From the NCBI GenBank assembly GCA_030015575.1, contig JASDDO010000006.1, positions 319,410,361 through 319,474,360 on the forward strand: a DNA stretch of 64,000 nt. The letters run 5' to 3'. Source of the DNA: Agapanthus africanus. Its lineage: Eukaryota; Streptophyta; Magnoliopsida; Asparagales; Amaryllidaceae. Below, in pieces: positions 46,976-55,740 of this stretch. Both the position numbers and the translations under genes were made by a program. Numbering within the stretch: position 1 is the stretch's first letter; the number at the start of each line of letters is the position of its first letter. The notes beneath the pieces are model-generated. The model was not told the origin of the DNA. It did not search any database and worked only from the letters and a program-made list of their open reading frames with translations.

Positions 46976-47489
46976 ATGAAGCATAATTCCAAAGGCGGAG
47001 ACCAGCCGCGTAACTGGTGGTTGCGGTGGGGCATGGGTATACTGAGAATTATTTGAGCCCGTGGATTGTATACGGTAGTCAATTTGGGGACTGGCCGTAG
47101 GGCTGAAAGAATTTTGGGAAATTGGATTTTTGTTTGGCGTCTGCATTGCTGCACTGGAATAATGCCAGGAACAACTCATCATCCGCCCTTGTTTTTTTTT
47201 GTTTTTTTTTTTTTTTTTTAACTGCGATTGCTCTATCATTTCAGCTTTTCTTATCGCGAAGGTCGCGATTGCCCTATCATTTCGGCTATTTATTCGCGGT
47301 TGCCCCATCATTTCGGCTTTATTTTCATTTGTATTTTTACTCGCTGATTTTTATTGCGAGTTGCCCCATCATTTCGGCTTTTCTTTATTTTTCTTTTATT
47401 TACACGTTTTTTTTTTATTTACATTTTTTTTTTACATTCCCAGTTTAACGACTTAGAGGTCGACTGTTCCCAGTTTAATGACGTGGTGG

Positions 47490-49436
47490 TCAACGGTTCT
47501 CAGAGAAAGGCAGATGTCTGAGAGAATCGGTTTCACGAAGAACTTCGGTCTCCGTTTGTATGAAATTGGCGGTCGCATCTTGACTGTTTACTAACACGCC
47601 TTTGGACAGTTCTATCTCTCCTGCCTTGTATTGCTTTTCGACCCAATCTTGGAAGACGAAGCAGTCTTCAATGGCGTGACCTATCACTCTGTGATAGGGG
47701 CAGTATTTGGGGTCGTCGGTCCTATTCGCTTCCTGCGGTCTTTTTGACTCTGGCAGTTGTAGACCGTTCTTCAGGGCATCTTTGAATATTTTACGGATTT
47801 TGTCCCTTCTGAAGGAATAGACCTTATCCAGCTTCTCTTTCAGTGGAGATTCTCCTCCCTCTCCGAACATTGGCTTCCGAGGCTGGTTGGCGTTAGGCCC
47901 GCTCAACCCTTGCTTATTTCGGTTGGCCGAGGCATTGAAAGACTCAGAATCGTCGGAATTTCCGCCTTTGCGATTATCGTCCTTTCGGTTTCTCCATGAC
48001 CTATTGTTATTTTGGGAATCCGAGGAGGACTCCTGCTTTGAGCGCTCCAGCATCTGAACTTTCCTGGTCAGCTCTTGGAATGTTTTGAGACCCGCGGTGC
48101 ATAGAAATGGGGCCATCCAATTGTTGAGATTTCCGACGAGGAGACTGACAGATTGGTCTTGCTCTATCGGCGGTTCGCATTTGACGGAGAGATTGCGCCA
48201 TCGGGTTATAAAATCCGTGCTGCTTTCATTGTTCTTGGGCTTGGTCCTTACGAGCTCGGCAATGGTGATCTTATCGCTGACGCTCATGAACCTTTGTCGA
48301 AACAAAGATTCCATTTGGATGAAAGTAGTAACGGAGCCATCCGGTATGCTCGCGTACCAGTCGAAAGCAACATCGGTCAAGCTATTAACGAACTGGCGGA
48401 GGAGAAGCGCATCGTTGCCCCTAGTATTCCCGCATGAGGCTTTGAAGTGGGCGATGTGCTGATTCGCATTTCCCGTCCCATCGAATCTCCCGAATTTGGG
48501 GATGACATAGCCGCTAGGAAATTCTACCAGATCATACTGAGCAGGATATGGTCTCCCACTACTGCTGATATCTTTTTGCGCTTCGGCTTCGGCTACCAAG
48601 GTTTTGACTTTGTTGGCAACCAAATCCATGATTTGATCTTGAGTTAGCGGGCTACTGTCATCGGTAGCCAAGACATTTCCCGAGATAGGATGCGACTGAT
48701 TTTCATATAGTTCGCCCACTTTTGGATTTGAGGGAATAGGTGTCGGCTGCTTTGGGGCACCACTTCCCGGTTCACGAGCAGAGCCCTCCGCTTGATTGGA
48801 CGGCTGAGAGGCAAGTCGGGCCGTGAGCTGCATCACGACATTCGTCAAGTCATCGATTTTGGAGTAGAGTTTGGCCATCTCCTTGTCTTTGCTTCTGAGC
48901 TGCTTTCGGAGCTCTTGAAGCAGCTCTTGCTCCGCGGTCCTGGGGCGGAAAGTCGGCTCTTCTTCGCTTTCCGAGCTTGACTCCTCATGAATTGAGGGCT
49001 CTCTCTGCCTATCAGCCTCATCGAGAGGGTTTTCATCATCCAGCGGAGGCGGCTGTTCTTGGGAAGTGGCAACCACATTCAAGCCAGATGGGATTTGAGA
49101 TGTGGTGGCCCCATCCTTACTTTTGCTGCGCATGCCCACCACGTAGACAGTGTGGATAACACATTCAGCCATCCCCTCATCTTTGGCGGGGTAACCCTGT
49201 TCTTCGAACCTCATGAGGTTTAGCCTGGCAGTAGCCCTAGCCCTTTTGTTGGCTCTATATCTGAGCCTTTTCTCCCTCAGCTTCTCGATTTTGAAGGCTT
49301 GGCGGGCATCCGCTACCCGGGAAGCCATTGTGAGTTGATCAGAGGGGAGCTTAGAGAAGACACCCGATCGAGCAGTGGTTAGGGGCACCGTTGTAGCTTT
49401 GTTGGTGTTGATGGCCTTGCCCCCAGCTGGGGCCAT
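47490..49436 (-). CDS. Gag protein of element D
   Basis: 648-codon open frame, the longest intact Ty3-type gag here. Order: basic N-terminus with IEKLREKRLRYRANKRARAT; acidic region; helical segment EELLQELRKQLRSKDKEMAK; gag domain at about residues 315-480 (KFGRFDGTGNANQHIAHFK, FDWYASIPDGSVTTF, TDFITRWRNLSVK); then a finger CPYHRVIGHAIEDC (47702-47661) with all four ligands and FQDWVEKQY. In the same frame an upstream stretch of 87 codons starts at 49706 and ends in one TGA (about 49443), so the ancestral gag probably began at 49706. Packaging of the element's RNA is the expected role. No pol follows it. Confidence 0.88.
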   Translation of the reverse strand: MAPAGGKAINTNKATTVPLTTARSGVFSKLPSDQLTMASRVADARQAFKIEKLREKRLRYRANKRARATARLNLMRFEEQGYPAKDEGMAECVIHTVYVVGMRSKSKDGATTSQIPSGLNVVATSQEQPPPLDDENPLDEADRQREPSIHEESSSESEEEPTFRPRTAEQELLQELRKQLRSKDKEMAKLYSKIDDLTNVVMQLTARLASQPSNQAEGSAREPGSGAPKQPTPIPSNPKVGELYENQSHPISGNVLATDDSSPLTQDQIMDLVANKVKTLVAEAEAQKDISSSGRPYPAQYDLVEFPSGYVIPKFGRFDGTGNANQHIAHFKASCGNTRGNDALLLRQFVNSLTDVAFDWYASIPDGSVTTFIQMESLFRQRFMSVSDKITIAELVRTKPKNNESSTDFITRWRNLSVKCEPPIEQDQSVSLLVGNLNNWMAPFLCTAGLKTFQELTRKVQMLERSKQESSSDSQNNNRSWRNRKDDNRKGGNSDDSESFNASANRNKQGLSGPNANQPRKPMFGEGGESPLKEKLDKVYSFRRDKIRKIFKDALKNGLQLPESKRPQEANRTDDPKYCPYHRVIGHAIEDCFVFQDWVEKQYKAGEIELSKGVLVNSQDATANFIQTETEVLRETDSLRHLPFSENR

Positions 49437-49706
49437 GGGGAGTCATTCGGAAATGGACTTGCGCTTGGGCTGAGGTGCCCTCGCGACCACCACATTTGGC
49501 CTCTTACCTTTCGAGACCGGTTTGTTTGCCACCGGGGCTTGAGGAGCTGGGATGGCGCCAACTGGCATGAACATGATAGAGCCGAATGGTAGCAGCGGCT
49601 CCTTCCATTGTCGCGCAAGACTGGCCGGGAGGACCGTCCTGGAGTCTATCTTCATCGTGTAAGAGACGGGAGCCGTGCTGAGAGATGAGTTCATCACTGG
49701 AGACAT
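49437..49706 (-). pseudogene. Upstream in-frame gag extension of element D
   Basis: 87 codons in frame with the main gag, beginning MSPVMNSSLSTAPVSYTMK and basic at its end, separated by a single TGA. By position it corresponds to the MPVEQ N-terminus of the A/B/E gags, though the sequence is different. The TGA may be a lesion, or translation may start at 49436. Confidence 0.6.
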
Positions 49707-49824
49707 TGTTGAAAGGTGACTGCTTGAAGACCTGCATGAAAGAGCATTATTTTAGTATAAATACATATATGTACATTGATTGAATTCGCATGAACGCTTA
49801 ACCCGAAATATGGGAGGAGAGATT

Positions 49825-49843
49825 GGTCCCACCGGGCGTGCCA
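49825..49843 (-). other. Primer-binding site of element D
   Basis: Minus strand TGGCACGCCCGGTGGGACC, five bases after the LTR end; identical over 19 nt to the site of B. Confidence 0.7.
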
Positions 49844-49848
49844 GAATC

Positions 49849-51624
49849 TGTAGGGTGTTTTTTCGTCACCCCATTGAGATGGGAATACGCGCGCGCTTGT
49901 CAGGCGCACTACAGATTCCCCCGGCCTAGGGTAGGCCGGGGTTTATTGATTGTGGGGATCCGAATCTCCGGCAGCCGCGGACTAAGCTGCCGTTAATTAC
50001 CCCTCGCCTTTGGGGCGAGGGAACCTCCGATTAACGGGTTAAACTGGTCATGCGAACTCAATGTGCAGTGTACGTGTGTTGTGTTTTGAAAGGGGGGTTT
50101 TTGGATATATCGGGAGCCACGCAGAGTTTTTACGGGGGTCCCGCTACCCGGATAGCGGGCTGGGGGTCAAGGGGGCTAGCAGCCCCCTTGCGGGGTGCGG
50201 GGCAGCGCCCCGTTAGAAATTTTTTCTAACAGGGACAGTGTCGCGGAGTATGTGTATGTGTACATTTATATACATATGTATATATATACATGTAAATATA
50301 AGTAAAGGGGAAAAAGACATCCAAAAGATGCGTGGGGCCAGCGTCTAGAGCGCTGTGCGCTAAGGTGCTGTGCGCTCAGGCGCGCGCGCGCCACGTGTCG
50401 ACACGTGGGCAACTTGCGCATGAGCGCTGCGCGCAGGTGCGCAAGCGCACGCGCGCCACGTGTCGGCATGTGGGCGTTTTGCGCAAGAGCGCTGCGCGCA
50501 GGTGCGCAAGCGAGCGCGCGCCACGTGTCGGCACGCGGGCGCTTTGCGCACTTGCGCAAGCGCGCAGGTGCGCAAGTGCGCGCACCACATGTCGGCACGC
50601 GGGCGCTTTGCGCAAGAGCGCTGCGCGCAGGTGCGCAAGCGCGCGCGCGCCACGTGTCGGCACGCGGGCGCTTTGCGCAAGAGCGCTGCGCGCCACGTGT
50701 CGTCACGCGGGCGCTTTGCGCACTTGCGCAAGCGCGCAGGTGCGCAAGTGCGCGCGCCACGTGTCGGCACACGGGCGCTTTGCGCACTTGCGCAAGCGCG
50801 CCACGTGTCGGCACGCGGGCGCTTTGCGCACTTGCGCAAGCGCGCAGGTGCGCAAGCGCGCGCCACGTGTCGGCACGCGGGCGCTTTGCGCACTTGCGCT
50901 GCGCGCCGGAGAGGACAAGAGGCTTTTAGCCTAAAAAGATTTCTCTGAAGAGATATCAAAGAGGAGTTGGACTCCTGAGTGTTTTTTTCTTCTTTCTTGG
51001 GGGTTTAGTGAAAGATGTTCTTCTTCTTCCTCCTCTGTTGGCTGGATCTTGATGATCAAGAGATGTGAGATCTAAAAATCTCTCCTTTCTGAGATCTAAT
51101 GGTAGATCCAAGTTCCCCTTTGTGGGTTTTGTGGTGAAAGACTTCTTAGTTTTTGAAAAGAAAGAGTAAAACTCTTGATTTAATTCAAAAGAAATTAGAA
51201 GGTTTAGAACCTTGGAGAAGGATCAGGAGGCACAAAGAACCCTAAATTTTGGGGGAATGAAAAGTTTTTTTTTTTCATCATCATGTTGCCTTTTATAGAC
51301 TTACATATTTACATATAGCCCCTTGGGCTTTACAAAAATGGCATTTTGCCTATCCCATGGTTCATGTGCCATTTCTTTTTGCACATAAACCATGGGCTTA
51401 CAAAATATTGGTTTTATACCCATTTTGCATACATTCATGTATAAAAAAATTACATAAAAATTATTTATTACATGATTTCATTTTTGGCATGGAGAGGGTC
51501 GGCCGCTTCATGTTTCGGACTCGATCTGGGCATGGGCCCACTTGACCTGGGCTTAGGCCCACCTGGCTTGGGGTTGACCTTGACTTTGACTCGGTCAACC
51601 GGGGTGTAAATTTTTACCCCAACA
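49849..51624 (-). repeat. 5' LTR of element D
   Basis: 1776 bp, the partner of 42695-44407. The GC-rich array (about 50360-50910) has one more unit than the other LTR. Minus-strand TATA box TATAAAAG at about 51290-51297. The hairpin train is at 49918-50230. Confidence 0.93.
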
Positions 51625-53641
51625 TACACATTAGTAGAGCCCTTAGGATCTTTGCTTAATTACCAGCGATGTGATGGCCGTCACACTAGTGGGGCTGGGT
51701 AATCTATAAGCACATTCTTATGCAGGTCCCTGGTCGTAGGACTATCGAGACAGGGCATCGATACTCCGGAGTAGACCAGCGCATGCGCTTCTCATCCCAG
51801 TGTGGGAGACGGTCTGTCCCACAGCCGTCAGTACGTCGTACTTGAGATAGTATGCGGGTGCTCGTTAGGTTACGGGTACACTGGACAGGACTCGTCGGGA
51901 ACTGACTAGTTGGTATTATACCTATCGTCAGTTATCAGTTCCCAGGTGACATGAGTACAGCTTAGTCCGCTGACTTGACACTGTCACTTCGCCTCGGGTG
52001 TGTTCCCATTGTACTTTGATCACTACCCTACCACGGCTCAAAGGAGTCGTGCAAACATGTGGTGGTTGGGTGCAGTCCCGAAGCACTTGGAGGCAGTGAC
52101 GGTTAGACAGGATTCGTCTCTCCCGGTATTGGGGGTTGACATCGCGCTGTGTCTAGGAGAGCCATTACACGAGTAGTCCCTGGCCAGGGCAAACGAGATA
52201 TACTGGTAGGTTTCCAGTGTTATCTCAGGGTGTTTTGGGCTTCGCTCCGGCACGACTTGTACCGCTATTGGGGGACTGACGTTTACCGCCCCCTAGGCCC
52301 GCCATGCGATGTATCAGACGAACAGACCGGACTGTACGGAGAATGTCACACTCAGGCTCAGTAGGAGTTCAGATGGGTTTCGCCTCGTCGGTCTTCTTGT
52401 CGGCATTACCTGGGGACCGTTACGCACAGCTAGTGCCGCTTGCGGTCTGTGGTTAAACCCACTGCCAGCGTAGTGTCGAGTCTTTAGAGTCCCACACAGA
52501 AAGCTTTTCGCCTTTAGGCAAAAGAGTAGAGGTCGCATGGTATTGCGACAGGTCGCATGGTTTTGCGACAGGGTTCGGTCACATCCGTGCACTTGTGCAC
52601 GTACAGTGTCCGGACAGTTTACACTAGCGGGCTTTGGTTTAAGCCAGATCCTAGTGTACCTTATGGGATTGGATTTTTCCAGTTTGCATTCGTGTTCCTC
52701 GGAACGCGGATGCGGGTGTGTATGCACAGTTGACAGGGAGGCAGAGGCAGCAGATTCTCATTAGGGTTGTTGACAGTTGACCGTTGACTATTTGACTTTA
52801 TGCTCAAGCCTAATGAGAATATGATATATGATTAACTATTATATTAATTAAGTATTATGGTGATATGGTTGTTGACTTGTTGACTTTTGTTGACCTGTTG
52901 ACTTTGTTGACTTGTTGACTTTTGTTGACTTGTTGACCGGTTGACTAGGCTTGACTAGTTGACCATCATGATAACCATAGCCATCATTTCATGGCAAAGA
53001 CTTTTGTTTACTTGCTCATTTGTGTAAAATGAGTGCATGAAATGATATGGTTATGGTTGCTTCAAACCATCACATAAGACTTTTTTGATATGATGAGTGA
53101 TGATCACTTTGGATTATGAGAGGGTGAAAGACAAAAGAGTTGCTCATTCTTTCTTGCTCATTCTCTCTCTTGTTCTTGAGCTCTCCTCTTGCTCTCACCC
53201 TCAACCTCTTGCTCCCTCTCTTGATCTATGGTTCTCTTGTCTCATGAGTTGAGAATCAAGAACCATAGATAAAATCCCATTCTATTTCTTCTCTACTCAT
53301 TCTAGTTCACTAGGTTTAGCAAACCAAGTGAACTAGTTTCTTCAAAGAACGAAGAAGGAGCTAAAGGTTGGAGCTTTCAGGTGGATCTATCTTCGGCGTA
53401 CGGAGACGACGAGAAGAAGCCATTGGACCACCATCGGAGCTTTGAAGACGAAGGAGTTCAAGACAAGCAAGGTATAACCATCTCCATCCGAGTAGCTAAC
53501 TCTCTTTAGCTAAGTATGCTAGTTTTAGTTTAGTCAAAGATCCGACTTTGCTTAGTCCATGTTGCCCCTTGCGCTAAAAATTTGATTTTTATACCGTTTC
53601 CGCCTCCCCGTAAGAACCGGGGGTCGCAACGTGGACTTACA
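51625..53641 (+). repeat. 5' LTR of element C, part 2
   Basis: Starts with the duplicated TACAC (51625-51629) and continues the LTR to GTGGACTTACA. It matches 59882-61894 almost base for base. It contains the W-box array and ends at the PBS. Confidence 0.93.
52767..52975 (+). promoter_or_regulatory. Cluster of W-box-like TTGAC motifs in C 5' LTR
   Basis: About fifteen TTGAC(C/T/A) motifs in some 210 bp, in a tandem TTGACTTGTTGACTTTTG pattern. TTGAC(C/T) is the core bound by plant WRKY factors. The 3' LTR has the same block at 61019-61227. The motif is seen; regulation by WRKY proteins is inferred. Confidence 0.6.
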
Positions 53642-53642
53642 G

Positions 53643-53655
53643 TGGTATCAGAGCC
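53643..53655 (+). other. Primer-binding site of element C (initiator tRNA-Met)
   Basis: TGGTATCAGAGCC one base after the LTR, the standard plant copia site complementary to the 3' end of initiator tRNA-Met. Confidence 0.95.
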
Positions 53656-55740
53656 TAACTAAACTTAAACTAGCTTGGTAGTGAAGTGTAACGAAGTTCG
53701 GAACCGGAAAAATCCAAAAACCAAACTTTTACAAAACCTGAGTTTCTGTTGAAATTTTTTTGGCTCAAAATGAAAAAATTTATATACCTAAATTCGGCTC
53801 AGGGTTTTGTGTGAACACCCAAGAAAAACGTTGCCCTAATTCGTTCAAACCGCCGCGCTTCCGCCGCACGAGGTAGGCATGTGCCGCGGAAGCGCCGCAG
53901 TTTGTCGTCTTCTCTGCATCGTTTTTCGTGCAGTGTGTGTCTGTGTTGGTTTTGGGATTTTTGAAATATATTATATGTGCCTAAATTTTCCAGAAAAGAA
54001 ATTTCCTTTTGGGGTCCTATAATTCCGTATTTTTTTTCCGAACTTCACTGCACTTTGACTATGATGGTTATATCTGTGATGTTTGCATGTATTGAACGTC
54101 GGCTAATCGCTATAAGTCGATTGGTCGGGGTTATACATGATCTGTGTTTGATGCTGGAATGTGTATATAAATATGTTGGATTGTCGCGGGTGAATAGCCG
54201 GGGGTTGTGAGACGAGAGTTTTCTTTTCTTGCAATTCATGTAAATTTGTAAATTGATGTAATAATTATTTGTATGGCCGCACAACCGGGTCGGGGTTGTA
54301 GCCGTCATTGTATAATTTCTTTTTACTGTTTTTGCTCCTAGGATAGACCTATGGAGGGGTGCACAAACTACCGGGTATGCCGAAGTGTCGAGTGGCCTAC
54401 TCATGGAGATGAGGGAGGTTGCTACGCTTCGGGTACTTGGCGGGTAGTTTGCCGCACCCGTAGGGGTCTTGGGTAGGGTATTGGCTATTCACCGCGACCG
54501 TGTAATCTGTTTTGTTACAGGCTCGTACAAATTACAGATTCCTAGTATATCCAATGTATTTATCTGTGATCTGAAATGTTTATCATTGCAGTATATCTAT
54601 ATATGATATTATTTAGGCGTTGCTTATGTTTTACAGACGCGCTAGCCCAGCCCCCGCTCTGTCGTTAGTTAAGTAACCTAACGGGTAATGACGGGGCCCC
54701 GTGGCGAATGCGAATGGCATAAGCGTACGTCATATTTTGGTTGTTTTCTGCAATGGTAGGATTAAATGATGGGACGCATTAAAAGAACTAATGCAAGAAT
54801 ATCACGCATTAAAAGAACTAATGCAAGATAATAAACCAAGTTAAAGTCGTTGGAACACTTTCGAAAAACCACTCGGTTCTTTTCAAAAACAACTTTTAAA
54901 TGCGGAGCTTGAGCCACTCTTTTTAAAAGCTATCTCGTTCCATCGACCAAATCAAGTTCACTACGTTCACGGTTTTGCCAAAACCATCCGTAGCCCTCCG
55001 TCGTTTCACATGAATAGTCAATAGTATTCAAGCTGTGTTTGTTGGCCAAAGTCAAGGCACAGTGATTGGTAGCTATTGGGTATTCATGTGCAGCATAGAT
55101 AGATGCGTTGGTTTGGAACAGTCGTACTGCCTTGTTGGCCAAAGTCAAGGGTAGGTGCGGGTGGATTCAAATTAACCTGGAGAACGACGGGCAGAACTTG
55201 ACATGTGACTTATGATTTGTTGGCCAAAGTCAAGGTCATAAGAGCATGGGGCAAAAATCCACATCGGGAGTTTCATAAGTACTGAAACTTGCTAGATTTG
55301 CATACCATTTGGAGTGTGATGATTCTGGTAGGATTCCTTCAGTTTCGTCACGCGATGATATTTGGATCCCGATCCTACTGTGAGTATATGCTACTCCTCG
55401 GGAAATTTCTCACTAATCGATCAATGCTATAAACCTAGTAGGTGCCTAGAAAGGTGTTAGCGGGGCTACGCCCCCAGGGAAAAGAGGTTCTCTAATTAAG
55501 GAACTTCGCGAAAGCGTTGGAAAACCTCCCTCGAAGTACCGACACCGGCCTGGCTGAACGGTTAAGCAAGTATTGTGCGGTGGGATTGATCCTGACTAAT
55601 TCTTCCTTTATGGTTTGAGGAGGGATTCGAGAAACAGTGGGAGCCATCCTGTTTAGACAAACTAAAAACCACTCTAAACTTGCAAGAGCATCATGCTGAG
55701 TGTTTCTTCTTCTCTCTCCTAATTGCAGCGACCAATCAAC
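53656..55740 (+). other. Long untranslated leader of element C
   Basis: 2.1 kb without a supported ORF, unusually long for a copia leader. It has three copies of TGTTGGCCAAAGTCAAGG (55040, 55133, 55218), a doubled GCATTAAAAGAACTAATGCA unit (54776-54832) and, just before the gag ATG, a pyrimidine tract ending in AATTGCAG that looks like a 3' splice site. Confidence 0.7.

Larger units (their letters stand above)
44420..47489 (-). other. 3' non-coding region of element D
   Basis: No coding region supported. It holds a 40-bp tandem array (44470-45310), a looser 92-bp array (45310-45835), three tandem plus three dispersed copies of a 75-bp unit containing CTGGAATATGGTACCAGGAG, two hairpin clusters, the GTATACAATCCACGGGC motif (46439-46457, 47057-47075), AGCCGAAATGAT units (47225-47385) and poly-T/A tracts. 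Many modules match the 3' region of B in the same orientation relative to the element. Confidence 0.8.
42695..51624 (-). mobile_element. Element D: gag-only (TR-GAG-like) Ty3/gypsy element
   Basis: 8.93 kb inserted in C's 5' LTR. LTRs 49849-51624 (5' on the minus strand) and 42695-44407 differ by one 63-bp tandem unit plus about ten substitutions by eye. The PBS is identical to that of B. There is one long gag ORF and no protease, RT, RNase H or integrase in 3.1 kb of repeat-rich sequence before the polypurine tract. It must depend on enzymes from another element. Its 3' region shares hairpins and other modules with B. The structure fits the TR-GAG class of non-autonomous plant elements. Confidence 0.92.

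Noticed and set aside
47200..47460. Phe-rich ORFs suggesting a membrane protein
   Set aside because: Produced by poly-T tracts in D's 3' non-coding region.
52038..52727. Short ORFs in the LTR of C, repeated at 60290-60979
   Set aside because: They are in LTR sequence, overlap on both strands and have no domain; repetition only reflects the two LTRs.
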